A DNA stretch of 64,000 nucleotides from Lacrimispora defluvii (GTDB taxonomy: Bacteria; Bacillota; Clostridia; Lachnospirales; Lachnospiraceae). Position numbers and translations under genes: made by a program. Each line of letters opens with the position of its first letter. The first letter of the stretch is position 1. Under the pieces are notes generated by a model. That model was not told where the DNA came from. It saw only the letters and a program-made list of their open reading frames with translations, and did no database searches. Location of the stretch: positions 62,001 through 126,000 of the forward strand of contig JAAOXG010000032.1 in the NCBI GenBank assembly GCA_013036995.1, in the 5' to 3' direction. Shown here piece by piece: positions 26,530 to 35,970 of the stretch.

Positions 26530-27549
26530 ATGATTCAAGAAGCAATCCATGAGGTAATTGAAGGGCAGGACTTGAGTTTTGAAGCGGCAAGAGAGGTTAT
26601 GAATGAAATTATGAGCGGAGAAACCACTCCCGCCCAGATGGCAGCATTTTTAACGGCTCTTCGCATGAAAGGCGAGACCATAGATGAGATCACCGCCTGT
26701 GCTACAGTTATGAGAGAGAAAGCCATGAAGCTGGCTCCTGACTTTCCTGTTATTGATATCGTGGGCACAGGCGGGGATGAGGTGGGAACCTTTAATATCT
26801 CCACTACCAGCGCCTTTGTGGTGGCTGCAGGAGGCGTTCCGGTTGCAAAGCACGGGAACAGAAGCGTCTCCAGCAAAAGCGGCGCTGCGGATGTTTTAGA
26901 ACAGCTGGGAGTTAACTTAAGTCTTTCGGCAGAACAGTCCAAAACTGTTTTAAAAGAGACTGGTATGTGTTTTCTCTTTGCACAGACCCATCATTCTTCC
27001 ATGAGGTATGCAGGTCCTGTCAGAAAAGAGCTGGGAGTCCGTACCATTTTTAACATTCTGGGACCTTTATCAAACCCGGCAGGCGCTACTATGCAGCTGT
27101 TAGGTGTTTATGACAAAAAGCTGGTGGAACCCCTTGCACAGGTGTTAAGCAACTTAGGCGTGAAGCGGGGGCTTGTTGTCTGCGGATCAGACGGTCTGGA
27201 TGAAGCAACTGTAACGGGTCCTACCCATGTCTGTGAGATCCGTTTCGGGGAGCTGATTCCCTATGAAATCACACCGGAACAGTTTTCCTTAAGCCGCAGC
27301 AGTTTATCCGATCTGCTGGGCGGAACCCCTGCAGAGAATGCGTTAATTACGAAAGAAATCTTAAACGGAAGCCTACGCGGTCCCAAGAGGGATATTGTGA
27401 TTTTAAATTCCGCTCTCAGCCTTTATCTGGGTATTGATAACTGTACCATCTCCGACTGCATCAAAACTGCTGCTGATTTAATTGATTCCGGGAAAGCTGC
27501 TGCAAAGCTGGAAGAATTTGTGAAAGCAGTTAATGAGGTGGCTTTATGA
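26530..27549 (+). CDS. trpD: Anthranilate phosphoribosyltransferase
   Basis: Joins anthranilate to PRPP. 339 residues. The PRPP-binding glycine-rich loop IVGTGGDEVGTFNIST lies near 77-92, KHGNRSVSSKSGAADVLE near 110, and the RxLGxRTxFNxLGPLxNP signature as RKELGVRTIFNILGPLSNP near 165. The usual helical N-terminal dimer domain is present. AGGAGGG precedes the ATG; the stop overlaps trpC in ATGA. Confidence 0.97.
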   Translation: MIQEAIHEVIEGQDLSFEAAREVMNEIMSGETTPAQMAAFLTALRMKGETIDEITACATVMREKAMKLAPDFPVIDIVGTGGDEVGTFNISTTSAFVVAAGGVPVAKHGNRSVSSKSGAADVLEQLGVNLSLSAEQSKTVLKETGMCFLFAQTHHSSMRYAGPVRKELGVRTIFNILGPLSNPAGATMQLLGVYDKKLVEPLAQVLSNLGVKRGLVVCGSDGLDEATVTGPTHVCEIRFGELIPYEITPEQFSLSRSSLSDLLGGTPAENALITKEILNGSLRGPKRDIVILNSALSLYLGIDNCTISDCIKTAADLIDSGKAAAKLEEFVKAVNEVAL

Positions 27550-28352
27550 TCCTTGACACACTGGCGGCCGCCTCAAGGCAGCGGGCTGAGGAAGCAAAAA
27601 TAACAATACCAATAAGCCAGATGAAGGAAATGGCATACATGGCATTTGAAGACGGAAACAGGGAGTGTGATTTTTCTTTTGAAAAAGCAATCTCCTCTCC
27701 CGGAATCTCCTTCATCTGTGAAGTAAAGCGGGCCTCCCCCTCAAAAGGAATGATTGCATCTGATTTTCCTTACAGGGAAATTGCCATGGAGTATGAAGAA
27801 GCCGGAGCTGATGCCATCTCTGTGCTGACAGAGCCAGATTATTTTCTTGGAAAAGGGGAATATTTAACCGAAATCAGCCGTTCGGTTTCCCTCCCGCTTT
27901 TAAGAAAGGATTTTACGGTTGATTCATATCAGATATTCGAAGCAAAGGTGCTTGGTGCCTCCGCAGTCCTTCTCATCTGCGCCCTTCTGGATACGGAAAA
28001 GCTGAAAGAATACATGAAAATCTGTGACAGCCTTGGGCTCAGCGCTCTTGTTGAGGCTCATGACGAAAAAGAAATCCACAGCGCACTGACTGCAGGAGCC
28101 CGCCTGATCGGAGTCAATAACCGGAACTTAAAAACATTTGAAGTTGACTTTGAAAATTCCATCCGTTTAAGGAACCTGGTGCCTGCAGGAACCGCTTTTA
28201 TTGCAGAAAGTGGAATACAGACCGCTGACGATGTAAAACGGCTGTGTCAGGCGGGTGTAAACGGAGTTCTGATCGGAGAAAGTCTGATGCGCTCTCCTGA
28301 TAAGAAAGCGGTTTTGCAGGAAATGAGGAAGGCGGCCAATGAAATACTCTGA
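27546..28352 (+). CDS. trpC: Indole-3-glycerol phosphate synthase
   Basis: Closes the indole ring, giving indole-3-glycerol phosphate. 268 residues, a TIM barrel with FICEVKRASPSKGMI (catalytic lysine and substrate-binding residues), LRKDFTVD, VEAHDEKE and IGVNNRNLKTFEVD, and the phosphate loop AESGIQTADD with GVLIGESLM. Here it is a separate gene, not fused to trpF. It overlaps trpD by four bases and trpF by fourteen. Confidence 0.97.
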   Translation: MILDTLAAASRQRAEEAKITIPISQMKEMAYMAFEDGNRECDFSFEKAISSPGISFICEVKRASPSKGMIASDFPYREIAMEYEEAGADAISVLTEPDYFLGKGEYLTEISRSVSLPLLRKDFTVDSYQIFEAKVLGASAVLLICALLDTEKLKEYMKICDSLGLSALVEAHDEKEIHSALTAGARLIGVNNRNLKTFEVDFENSIRLRNLVPAGTAFIAESGIQTADDVKRLCQAGVNGVLIGESLMRSPDKKAVLQEMRKAANEIL

Positions 28353-28968
28353 AAAGAAAATTAAAATCTGCGGCATTACAAGGAAAGAAGACGTGCATGC
28401 CCTTAACTGGTATAAACCGGACTATGCAGGATTTGTTTTTGCTCCCGGGAGGCGGCAGCTCACCCCCAGCCAGGCAGTACTTTTAAGAAATGAACTGCTC
28501 CCTGAAATACCTGCTGTGGGTGTCTTTGTAAACAGCCCAGCTGACGAAATCATTTCCCTTGTAAAAAACCAAATTATTCAGCTGATCCAGCTTCACGGGG
28601 AGGAAGGTGAAGCGGAAATTCTGGAGCTGAAAAACAAATTAGACCGTCCGGTTCCCATTATGAAAGCAATCCGCGTACAGTCAGCAGCAGAAATTTTAGA
28701 AGCGGAAACGCTCTCAGCCGACTATCTGCTTCTTGACTCCTATGTCAAAGGAATTCAGGGCGGCAGCGGAACAAGCTTTGACTGGACCATGATACCGTCC
28801 ATAAAAAAGCCCTGGTTCCTGGCAGGCGGCGTCGGTATGGCGAACGTAGAAAGCGCCCTGAAAACAGAAGCTTTCTGCCTGGATGTCAGCAGTCTTGTTG
28901 AAACGGATGGAAGAAAAGATCCTGAAAAAATAAAAGAAATCATACAAACAGTAAGGAGTGTAAAATGA
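28339..28968 (+). CDS. trpF: Phosphoribosylanthranilate isomerase
   Basis: Amadori rearrangement of phosphoribosylanthranilate. 209 residues, TIM barrel. The catalytic cysteine is in [10 protein letters not shown] near residue 11; [13 protein letters not shown] and QLHGEE follow, and the acidic residue is in [10 protein letters not shown]. The ending [14 protein letters not shown] with [18 protein letters not shown] is the family's phosphate-binding and tail region. The gene begins within the end of trpC and ends in ATGA with trpB. Confidence 0.95.
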   Translation: MKYSEKKIKICGITRKEDVHALNWYKPDYAGFVFAPGRRQLTPSQAVLLRNELLPEIPAVGVFVNSPADEIISLVKNQIIQLIQLHGEEGEAEILELKNKLDRPVPIMKAIRVQSAAEILEAETLSADYLLLDSYVKGIQGGSGTSFDWTMIPSIKKPWFLAGGVGMANVESALKTEAFCLDVSSLVETDGRKDPEKIKEIIQTVRSVK

Positions 28969-30152
28969 TGTCAAAAGGAAGATTTGGACAGCACGGCGGA
29001 CAATTTATCCCCGAAACGCTGATGAATGCAGTGACGGAACTGGAGAAAGCATACAATTCCTGTATGCAGGATGAAGAATTTCTTGCGGAGTTAAAGACAC
29101 TGCATGAAACTTACACAGGAAGACCATCTCTTTTGTACTACGCAGAAAAAATGACAGAGGATCTTGGCGGTGCAAAGATTTATTTAAAGCGGGAAGATTT
29201 AAACCACACTGGATCTCATAAAATCAACAATGCACTGGGTCAGGTTCTTCTGGCCAAGAAAATGGGAAAAACCCGTGTTATCGCAGAAACCGGTGCGGGA
29301 CAGCACGGCGTGGCTACTGCTACTGCCGCAGCCTTAATGGGGATGGAATGTGAAATCTTCATGGGAAAAGAGGATACGGACCGTCAGGCGTTAAACGTAT
29401 TCCGCATGGAACTTCTGGGTGCCAGGGTTCATCCGGTTACCAGCGGAACCCAGACTTTAAAGGATGCGGTAAATGAGACCCTTCGGGAATGGACCAACCG
29501 GGTGGAGGATACCCACTATGTTCTGGGCTCTGTTATGGGACCTCACCCATTTCCCACTATTGTACGTGATTTCCAAAGCATCATCGGGAAAGAAGTCAGG
29601 GAACAGATCTTAAAAGCAGAAGGAAAGCTGCCCGATATGCTCATCGCCTGCGTGGGCGGTGGCAGCAATGCCATGGGACTGTTCTATGATTTTATCGGAG
29701 ACAGCTCTGTTAAGCTGGTAGGCTGCGAGGCTGCCGGACACGGAATTGATACTGATAAAAATGCTGCCACTATCTCCACCGGAACGGTTGGAATCTTCCA
29801 TGGTATGAAATCCTATTTCTGCCAGGATGAGTACGGACAGATCGCTCCCGTATACTCTATCTCAGCAGGACTTGACTATCCGGGAATCGGGCCGGAGCAC
29901 GCCGCACTGTTTGACACCGGAAGGGCTGATTATGTTCCTGTTACTGACAAGGAAGCAGTGGATGCATTTGAATATTTATCCCGAAAAGAAGGAATCATTC
30001 CTGCCATTGAAAGCGCCCATGCAATTGCCTATGCCAGAAAGATTGCGCCTTCTATGGGAAAAGACCAGATTATTGTCATCAACTTATCCGGCCGCGGAGA
30101 CAAGGATGTGGCCGCAATTGCTCGTTACAAGGGGGTAGAAATCTATGAGTAG
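28965..30152 (+). CDS. trpB: Tryptophan synthase beta chain
   Basis: Joins indole with serine using pyridoxal phosphate. 395 residues, the TrpB1 type that pairs with TrpA. The PLP lysine is K86 in [14 protein letters not shown]; the phosphate-binding loop is [10 protein letters not shown], and [17 protein letters not shown] forms the substrate-carboxylate region. Two ATG codons in a row start the gene; both are served by GTAAGGAG. It overlaps trpF by four bases and trpA by eight. Confidence 0.97.
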   Translation: MMSKGRFGQHGGQFIPETLMNAVTELEKAYNSCMQDEEFLAELKTLHETYTGRPSLLYYAEKMTEDLGGAKIYLKREDLNHTGSHKINNALGQVLLAKKMGKTRVIAETGAGQHGVATATAAALMGMECEIFMGKEDTDRQALNVFRMELLGARVHPVTSGTQTLKDAVNETLREWTNRVEDTHYVLGSVMGPHPFPTIVRDFQSIIGKEVREQILKAEGKLPDMLIACVGGGSNAMGLFYDFIGDSSVKLVGCEAAGHGIDTDKNAATISTGTVGIFHGMKSYFCQDEYGQIAPVYSISAGLDYPGIGPEHAALFDTGRADYVPVTDKEAVDAFEYLSRKEGIIPAIESAHAIAYARKIAPSMGKDQIIVINLSGRGDKDVAAIARYKGVEIYE

Positions 30153-30918
30153 AATCAGTGAAGCATTTACAAAAGGAAAAGCATTTATCCCGTTTATTAC
30201 AGCCGGCGATCCGGATCTTACCGTAACAGAACAGCTGGTTCCTGCCATGGCAGAGGCAGGTGCTGATATTATAGAGCTGGGGATTCCTTTTTCTGACCCG
30301 GTTGCAGAGGGAATCGTGATCCAGGAGGCAGACCAGCGTGCTCTTGCCTCCGGCACAACTGCAGATAAAATTTTTGAATCTGTCACCCGCATAAGGCAGA
30401 AAACAAATATCCCCTTGGCATTTATGACTTACATTAATCCCATATTTGTATATGGAAGTGAGCGTTTTATTAAAAATGCGGCAGAATGCGGCATTGATGC
30501 TCTTATCGTACCCGACATGCCGTTTGAGGAAAAAGAGGAACTTCATCCGATCTGCCAAAAGTACGGAATTGACTTGATTTCCCTGATTGCACCTACTTCT
30601 AGGGAGCGGATTACTGCCATTGCATCAGAAGCGGAGGGATTTGTTTACTGCGTTTCTTCCATGGGCGTAACCGGTGTAAGAAAAGAAATCACCTCGGACA
30701 TCGGAGATATGGTTTCTCTCGTAAAAGCCTCCAAGGACCTCCCCTGTGCCATCGGTTTTGGAATTTCCACACCAGAGCAGGCAAAGGAATTAAGTAAATA
30801 TGCAGATGGCATTATTGTGGGAAGCGCTATTGTAAAGCTGGCTGCTTTACATGGCAAAGATTGTGTAGAACCAATCTGTGACTACATAAGAGAGATGAAA
30901 TCTGCCATAACGAAATGA
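30145..30918 (+). CDS. trpA: Tryptophan synthase alpha chain
   Basis: Cleaves indole-3-glycerol phosphate to indole, which is channelled to TrpB. 257 residues. The catalytic glutamate E44 is in [15 protein letters not shown]. The position of the second catalytic acid (Asp60 in Salmonella, in SDPLADG) is glutamate here (E55), a conservative change. Phosphate-binding residues are in GFGISTPEQ and IVGSAIVK. Last gene of the operon; no terminator is visible before the thiC promoter eight bases further. Confidence 0.95.
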   Translation: MSRISEAFTKGKAFIPFITAGDPDLTVTEQLVPAMAEAGADIIELGIPFSDPVAEGIVIQEADQRALASGTTADKIFESVTRIRQKTNIPLAFMTYINPIFVYGSERFIKNAAECGIDALIVPDMPFEEKEELHPICQKYGIDLISLIAPTSRERITAIASEAEGFVYCVSSMGVTGVRKEITSDIGDMVSLVKASKDLPCAIGFGISTPEQAKELSKYADGIIVGSAIVKLAALHGKDCVEPICDYIREMKSAITK

Positions 30919-30926
30919 CAATCCAC

Positions 30927-30955
30927 TTGACATCCATATGTACCGGTGCTACACT
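30927..30955 (+). promoter_or_regulatory. Promoter of the thiC-thiW unit
   Basis: Perfect TTGACA (30927-30932), a 17-base spacer and TACACT (30950-30955), starting eight bases after trpA. Confidence 0.8.
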
Positions 30956-30961
30956 AGTGCC

Positions 30962-31050
30962 ACAAGAGGGAGCTCGTATGCGGGCTGAGAGGAAGTTATC
31001 AAACTTCGACCTTTATAACCTGATTTGGGTAATGCCAACGTAGGGATTTA
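30962..31050 (+). ncRNA. Thiamine pyrophosphate (TPP) riboswitch
   Basis: The THI-box is clear: GCGGGCTGAGAGG with the invariant CUGAGA of the pyrimidine-sensing arm, and ACCTGAT with GGGTAATGCCAACGTAGGGA of the pyrophosphate arm. It is followed by a terminator, so TPP should stop transcription before thiC. Confidence 0.97.
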
Positions 31051-31072
31051 TACAAGACGGATGTATCTATCT

Positions 31073-31106
31073 GGGCCTGTACCTATTTGGTATGGGCTCT
31101 TTTTTT
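31073..31106 (+). terminator. TPP riboswitch terminator
   Basis: GGGCCTGTACC pairs at 11 positions (with G-U) with GGTATGGGCTC, followed by seven T. Confidence 0.88.
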
Positions 31107-31149
31107 GTCCCGTGCCGTAAATCCCTTCAAAATGAAGGAGGACTACATA

Positions 31150-32457
31150 ATGAATTACACCACACAGATGGATGCCGCAAGAAAAGGCATTCTGACCAGA
31201 GAAATGGAAATCACAGCAAAAAAAGAGGGAATGAAACCGGAAGAGTTAATGGAGCTGGTCGCCGAAGGAAAGGCCGTCATCCCTGCGAACAAACACCATG
31301 TCTGCTTAGAGCCAAATGCCATTGGTTCCATGCTGAAAACAAAAATTAATGTTAATCTTGGAACGTCCAGAGATTTAAACGACATGGATTTAGAACTGAA
31401 AAAGGTGGAGGATGCAGTTTTAATGGGAGCGGAATCCATTATGGATTTAAGTTCCTTTGGAGATACCAGGAAATTCAGAAAAAGGCTGACAAGCCAGTGC
31501 CCAGCCATGATTGGAACTGTGCCGATCTATGATGCCGTGGTTTATTATCATAAGCCTCTTAAGGAAATAACTTCTGAGGAATGGATTCAGATTGTGGAAA
31601 TGCATGCATTAGACGGAGTGGATTTCATGACCATTCACGTGGGAATTAACAAGCAGACTGCTCACCGTTTTAAAGAAGCCAAACGCCTGACTAATATTGT
31701 ATCCAGAGGCGGCTCCATTATCTTTGCATGGATGGAGATGACAGGAAATGAAAACCCATTTTACGAACACTTCGACCGCATTCTGGAAATATGCCGGGAG
31801 CACGATGTGACATTAAGTCTTGGAGACGCCTGCCGTCCAGGCTGTATTGCAGATGCCTCCGATATTTCCCAGATTGAAGAGCTGGTAACACTGGGGGAAC
31901 TTACCCGCCGTGCGTGGGAAAAGGATGTGCAGGTTATTATTGAGGGTCCGGGACATATGCCCCTTGATCAGATTGCCGCCAATATGAAAATTCAGCAGAC
32001 CATCTGCAAAGGCGCTCCTTTCTATGTATTAGGACCTCTGGTTACAGACATTGCACCTGGTTACGATCACATTACCGCAGCCATTGGAGGTGCCATAGCC
32101 GCTGCTGCCGGAGCTTCTTTCCTCTGCTATGTGACCCCTGCGGAACATTTAAGGCTGCCCGATGCCGATGATGTAAAGGAAGGCATTATCTCTGCTCGGA
32201 TTGCTGCCCATGCTGCTGACCTGGCAAAGGGCATCAAAGGGGCTAAGGATTGGGATTACCAGATGAGTGATGCAAGAAAACGCCTTGATTGGGAGGCTAT
32301 GTTTAACCTGGCCATTGATCCTGAAAAAGCCAGAAGGTACCGTGCATCCTCCAAACCGGAAAAGGAAGATACCTGTTCCATGTGCGGCAACTTCTGTGCA
32401 ATGAAAAATATGAACCGGATTTTAGACGGAGAAATTGTAAACATCTATGATGAATGA
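31150..32457 (+). CDS. thiC: Phosphomethylpyrimidine synthase
   Basis: Converts aminoimidazole ribotide to HMP phosphate, the pyrimidine half of thiamine, by radical SAM chemistry. The true start is the ATG at 31150 (AAGGAGG site), giving 435 residues; the frame upstream crosses the terminator. The C-terminal cluster motif CxxCxxxxC is in [12 protein letters not shown]. Core motifs [26 protein letters not shown] and [17 protein letters not shown] are all present. Follows the TPP riboswitch and precedes thiW. Confidence 0.97.
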   Translation: MNYTTQMDAARKGILTREMEITAKKEGMKPEELMELVAEGKAVIPANKHHVCLEPNAIGSMLKTKINVNLGTSRDLNDMDLELKKVEDAVLMGAESIMDLSSFGDTRKFRKRLTSQCPAMIGTVPIYDAVVYYHKPLKEITSEEWIQIVEMHALDGVDFMTIHVGINKQTAHRFKEAKRLTNIVSRGGSIIFAWMEMTGNENPFYEHFDRILEICREHDVTLSLGDACRPGCIADASDISQIEELVTLGELTRRAWEKDVQVIIEGPGHMPLDQIAANMKIQQTICKGAPFYVLGPLVTDIAPGYDHITAAIGGAIAAAAGASFLCYVTPAEHLRLPDADDVKEGIISARIAAHAADLAKGIKGAKDWDYQMSDARKRLDWEAMFNLAIDPEKARRYRASSKPEKEDTCSMCGNFCAMKNMNRILDGEIVNIYDE

Positions 32458-32481
32458 GATTAAATTGAAAGGAGTAAAAAC

Positions 32482-33033
32482 ATGTATTCAAAAACAGACT
32501 CAGGCAAAACAGCCATAAACCGGATTTCTTCAGGAATTACGATTAAAAAACTGGCAGCCAGTGGAATGCTTGTGGCACTTACCGTTTCACTTTCCGGCTT
32601 TTCCATTCCCATTGGCGCCTCTAAATGCTTTCCCATTCAGCACCTGGTAAATGTCCTTGCAGGGGTGTTTTTAGGTCCTGCTTACGGTGTCGCCATGGCA
32701 TTTACCTCATCTCTTATCAGAAACTTAACCGGCACCGGAACCCTTCTTGCATTTCCCGGAAGCATGGTGGGGGCAATTTTCAGTGCGCTTCTGTTTCAGA
32801 AGACAGGAAAACTTCTATGGGCTTACGTGGGAGAAATTACAGGGACAGGGCTTATCGGCGCAGTTCTCTGCTATCCGGTTGCGACGCTGATACTTGGTAA
32901 GGATGTTGCGGTCTTCTTCTTTGTAATTCCTTTTTTGATGAGCACGGTATGCGGAACTGTATTTGCCGCATTCTTATTAGAAACATTTCGCAGACTTGGA
33001 TTACTCTCCTATCTGCGCCAGCTCATTGGGTGA
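32482..33033 (+). CDS. thiW: ThiW, substrate-binding membrane subunit of a thiamine-precursor ECF transporter
   Basis: 183 residues with about five hydrophobic segments, beginning after a short soluble lead at ITIKKLAASGMLVALTVSLSG. HLVNVLAGVFLGPAYGVAMAF and RNLTGTGTLLAFPGSMVGA are typical of ThiW, the S-component predicted to import the thiazole precursor. The energising EcfA/EcfT subunits are not nearby and would be shared from elsewhere. It follows thiC by 24 bases under the same TPP riboswitch, linking pyrimidine synthesis with uptake of the other half. Confidence 0.92.
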   Translation: MYSKTDSGKTAINRISSGITIKKLAASGMLVALTVSLSGFSIPIGASKCFPIQHLVNVLAGVFLGPAYGVAMAFTSSLIRNLTGTGTLLAFPGSMVGAIFSALLFQKTGKLLWAYVGEITGTGLIGAVLCYPVATLILGKDVAVFFFVIPFLMSTVCGTVFAAFLLETFRRLGLLSYLRQLIG

Positions 33034-33043
33034 TGATTCCTAA

Positions 33044-33302
33044 TTGACAAACAGTATCTGCTGCAATAATATTAAAAGGTAAACAATATAAAAGAGGTGA
33101 AGAAATCCCGGCATGTCCGATGTTATGAATTCACGGCATGGATATCGCTGGAAATGAGTAAATAAATCAACGAAACAGATGAAAATTAACAAGCTGAATT
33201 GTCAGCCTTATTTTCGTGCCTGCTTATTGATTTTATTTACTCTAAGTCTTTTCTTTCTCTATTTAAGAACAGCCGCGGAGTAATATCCGCGGCTATTCTT
33301 TT
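33044..33302 (+). promoter_or_regulatory. Promoter plus structured leader ending in an intrinsic terminator, class unknown
   Basis: TTGACA (33044-33049), a 17-base spacer and TAATAT (33067-33072) should start transcription near 33080. The transcript can fold as a small hairpin (CCGGC with GCTGG, about 33108-33150, inner ATGTCC/GGATAT), a long rod whose ends are GAGTAAATAAATCAA (33156-33170) and its complement at 33227-33242, and a strong terminator at 33266-33302 (AGCCGCGGA with TCCGCGGCT). The ribosome site and start of the methyltransferase follow 11 to 25 bases later. CGGCATG occurs twice (33110 and 33134). Weak small reading frames exist (GTG 33097-33165; ATG 33179-33283, 34 residues with one hydrophobic segment), neither with a convincing ribosome site. 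Confidence 0.6.
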
Positions 33303-33326
33303 ACCCATTTATAAGGAGGCCTTACT

Positions 33327-34157
33327 ATGCTGTATGAACTCAAAGATTTATTAAAACGTCCTGAATTATATCAGGAAACCAGTATTCCTTTTTGGGATGA
33401 TGAATACATCTCAAAGCAAATGCTAAAATCTCATCTGGATCCGGAATTTAGCGGAGCCAGCCGAAAAATGGATTTTATCAAAAAATCAGCAGAATGGATT
33501 GCCAAAACTGTTCCGCCCACAGACTATCCCCTTTTGCTTGACTTAGGGTGCGGTCCCGGAATCTATGGGGAATTCTTTGCAAGGGCAGGATATCAGGTAA
33601 CTGGAGTGGATTTTTCCTCACGTTCCATTGATTACGCAAAAAAATCAGCAGCTGAAAAGAATTTAAACATCGATTATTTCTACCAGAATTACCTATCTCT
33701 TGAATTAAACCGCAAGTTTGATTTTGCCGTTTTGATTTACTGTGATTACGGTGCTCTTTCTACGGAGAAAAGAAAAATAGTTTTAAAACAGGTTTATGAT
33801 CATCTGAAGCCTGGGGGAAAATTCTTATTTGACGCCTTTTCCTTAAATGAGTTCCATGATTTCCAGGAAAAACAGGTATGGGAGGTTCAGGAGAGAAACG
33901 GCTTCTGGCGGGAGGATGGATATGTTGAACTAAAAAGATGCTGTAAGTATCCTGAACATGCAACACTGGATCAATACGTTATTATATCCAGTGCAGAGGC
34001 TTCTGTTTACCATCTCTGGAATACTTATTATACAGAAGGCACACTATTAAAAGAGGTGGAAGAATCAGGATTTAAAGAATGCGGTATATATTCAGACGTG
34101 TGTGGCACTCCATGGAATAACCAGAGCCGCACAATTGCAGTGATTTTAGAAAAATAA
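33327..34157 (+). CDS. Class I SAM-dependent methyltransferase
   Basis: 276 residues. Motif I, LLLDLGCGPGIYGEFF, binds SAM near 71-86; the acidic residue at the end of strand 2 is in VTGVDFSSRSI, motif post-II is FDFAVLIYCDYGALS, and KPGGKFLFDAF is motif III. The fold resembles UbiE/small-molecule methyltransferases; the substrate is not indicated. The AAGGAGG site and ATG lie right behind the terminator of the structured leader, so expression may be attenuated. Confidence 0.87.
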   Translation: MLYELKDLLKRPELYQETSIPFWDDEYISKQMLKSHLDPEFSGASRKMDFIKKSAEWIAKTVPPTDYPLLLDLGCGPGIYGEFFARAGYQVTGVDFSSRSIDYAKKSAAEKNLNIDYFYQNYLSLELNRKFDFAVLIYCDYGALSTEKRKIVLKQVYDHLKPGGKFLFDAFSLNEFHDFQEKQVWEVQERNGFWREDGYVELKRCCKYPEHATLDQYVIISSAEASVYHLWNTYYTEGTLLKEVEESGFKECGIYSDVCGTPWNNQSRTIAVILEK

Positions 34158-34162
34158 AAAGT

Positions 34163-34184
34163 GGGAGGTGCTTATGCATCTCCC
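34163..34184. terminator. Hairpin between the methyltransferase and kinase genes
   Basis: GGGAGGTGC pairs with GCATCTCCC around a four-base loop, between two convergent genes. What follows is pyrimidine-rich but not a clean T run, so it is a weak terminator at best. Confidence 0.5.
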
Positions 34185-34253
34185 TCATCTCTCTATCTTT
34201 CTGTATTAAATTCGTAACTCATAGAACAGAAACTGATGAATGTATACCATGCT

Positions 34254-35816
34254 CTAAACAAGCAATCCATCTACAGTGCTTTTCAATCTTTTTAAATCCT
34301 TGTCCAGATCTCGATACATTTCCACATAATATGGATAGAGCTTATCGTATGCATTTACCCACTCATCGATTGGCTGAATAATCTCATTTACTTTAACAAT
34401 CTGTTCCACTGCTTTGGTAAGATCCGGAAAAACTCCTACCTTATGTCCAACAATCAATGCATCTCCCACCGGAACATCTCCCGAAGTTTCATCCAGAAGA
34501 TATACAGGCATCTTTAGCATGGAGGCTTTGATCTGAGCCCATGTACGGCTCTTTGCTCCACCACCGCAAATACGAAGCACATCTGCTTTTGCACCGGATT
34601 CTTTAACTGTTTCCACTACATGACGAAGGGAATATGACGTCCCTTCAAAAATGGACCGGATTAGATCTGACCGCTTCATGTCCAACCCCATTCCAATCAG
34701 CATTCCTCTGGCATAATTGTTCCACAAAGGTGCTCTTTCACCCAGAAGATAGGGAAAAAAGAAAATCCCGTTGGATCCCGGTCTGGATTCCAAAGCCAGT
34801 TCATTCAAGTAGTTATAGATACCCTTACCGTTCTCTTTTGCATACAGACGTTCTTCCGCCGCAAACTTATCAATGTACCATTTAATAGCTGCGCCGCTTG
34901 TCTGTATGGGCGCATCATATACCCAGGGCATTCCTTCAATCACACAAGGTTTTGTAACGACAGGTAGGTCCGGTGCACTTTTCACATCACTTCCTACAAA
35001 AACAAGTGAAGTGGTCCCTGAAGATTCGCCGACTTCCCCTAATCTGCTCATTCCTGTTGCATACATGGATGCCATTGCGTCACTGCATCCTGTAATTACT
35101 GGTATTCCAGGAATCAGTCCGGTCACTTTTGCTGCTGCCTCTGTGACAAAACCAATAATATCGTTTACTAACTGCGGTGCCGGAAGCTTACTTGCCAGGT
35201 CCACTCCAATAACATCCCCGATTTCTTTTGACCATTCCATTGTATTAATATCAAGGCACTGTGTACGACTGGCCTGATCAATATCCTGAGTCATTCTGCC
35301 TGTTAATTTGTAATTTATATAAGAACTTGCCTGCAGAAAGCACTCCGTTCTGGCAAATAAGTCTGGTTCATGTCTCTTATACCATAAAATTTTATTAGGG
35401 AGAAATGCAACGGCAGGCTGGCCTCCTACAATAGATACAAAACGTTCATAACCAATTGCATCTACAATGTATTGAAGTTCATCTGAGGAACGATTATCCT
35501 GATAAGTAAGTGCATTTCTCAGAGGTGTTCCTTCACTATCCACCGGAAGCATGGTTACCGTATGGGAACTCACTGAAATCCCTCTTATCTTTCTAATAAT
35601 ATCAAACCCTGCCTGCTCTGAAAGTGAACGGAATATTTCTATGGTATTGCTCCACCACTCATTCGCATCCTGCTCATGCTGATTTGGTCCTGGCGACAGG
35701 AATCTGCTGGGACGGCTTGCTTCGGCAACCACTTTTCCATCCTCACCAATGATAATTGCCTTAATATTAGTTGTTCCACAATCCATTCCTATCAAATAGT
35801 TTTTTAAAACCATCAT
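34254..35816 (-). CDS. FGGY-family carbohydrate kinase (xylulokinase-like)
   Basis: About 521 residues from the ATG at 35816 (AGGGG site); the frame reaches further upstream without a ribosome site and through the promoter. The N-terminal FGGY ATPase signature is YLIGMDCGTTNIKAIIIGEDG, the second is seen in GVSSHTVTML-like and FFFPYLLGERAPLWN regions, and LRICGGGAKSRTWAQI is the adenosine loop. Substrates of relatives are ketoses such as xylulose. With the neighbouring Zn-dehydrogenase (divergent) and aldolase it could phosphorylate a ketose made from a polyol. Its promoter holds one of three matching operator sites. Confidence 0.85.
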   Translation of the reverse strand: MMVLKNYLIGMDCGTTNIKAIIIGEDGKVVAEASRPSRFLSPGPNQHEQDANEWWSNTIEIFRSLSEQAGFDIIRKIRGISVSSHTVTMLPVDSEGTPLRNALTYQDNRSSDELQYIVDAIGYERFVSIVGGQPAVAFLPNKILWYKRHEPDLFARTECFLQASSYINYKLTGRMTQDIDQASRTQCLDINTMEWSKEIGDVIGVDLASKLPAPQLVNDIIGFVTEAAAKVTGLIPGIPVITGCSDAMASMYATGMSRLGEVGESSGTTSLVFVGSDVKSAPDLPVVTKPCVIEGMPWVYDAPIQTSGAAIKWYIDKFAAEERLYAKENGKGIYNYLNELALESRPGSNGIFFFPYLLGERAPLWNNYARGMLIGMGLDMKRSDLIRSIFEGTSYSLRHVVETVKESGAKADVLRICGGGAKSRTWAQIKASMLKMPVYLLDETSGDVPVGDALIVGHKVGVFPDLTKAVEQIVKVNEIIQPIDEWVNAYDKLYPYYVEMYRDLDKDLKRLKSTVDGLLV

Positions 35817-35868
35817 GTCCTTTACCCCTCTCAGTACCTTCTTTAAAAAAACGTTTCTTCTTTGTCCA

Positions 35869-35926
35869 ACTATATCAGAAAGACATTTATCATACAAAAG
35901 GACATTTTCCGGTTTATTCAGGAAAA
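35869..35926 (-). promoter_or_regulatory. Promoter and operator of the FGGY kinase (regulon site 3)
   Basis: Reading on the minus strand: TTTTCC-N10-GGAAAA (35905-35926), seven bases, -35 TTGTAT (35892-35897), 17 bases, -10 TATAGT (35869-35874). This geometry is the same, base for base, as upstream of the aldolase operon and of the second MFS gene. A dyad directly upstream of a poor -35 is where activators bind. Confidence 0.7.
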
Positions 35927-35970
35927 TATCAGCATTTACAAAATGCCACATTATTATGGAAATTATAAAT

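Noticed and set aside
33179-33283. 34-residue hydrophobic reading frame in the methyltransferase leader as a gene
   Set aside because: No convincing ribosome site and it runs into the terminator stem; kept only as an alternative in the leader entry.
35840-35860. Possible catabolite-repression (cre) site around AAACGTTT before the kinase
   Set aside because: The outer TG and CA of the consensus are missing; too weak to report.
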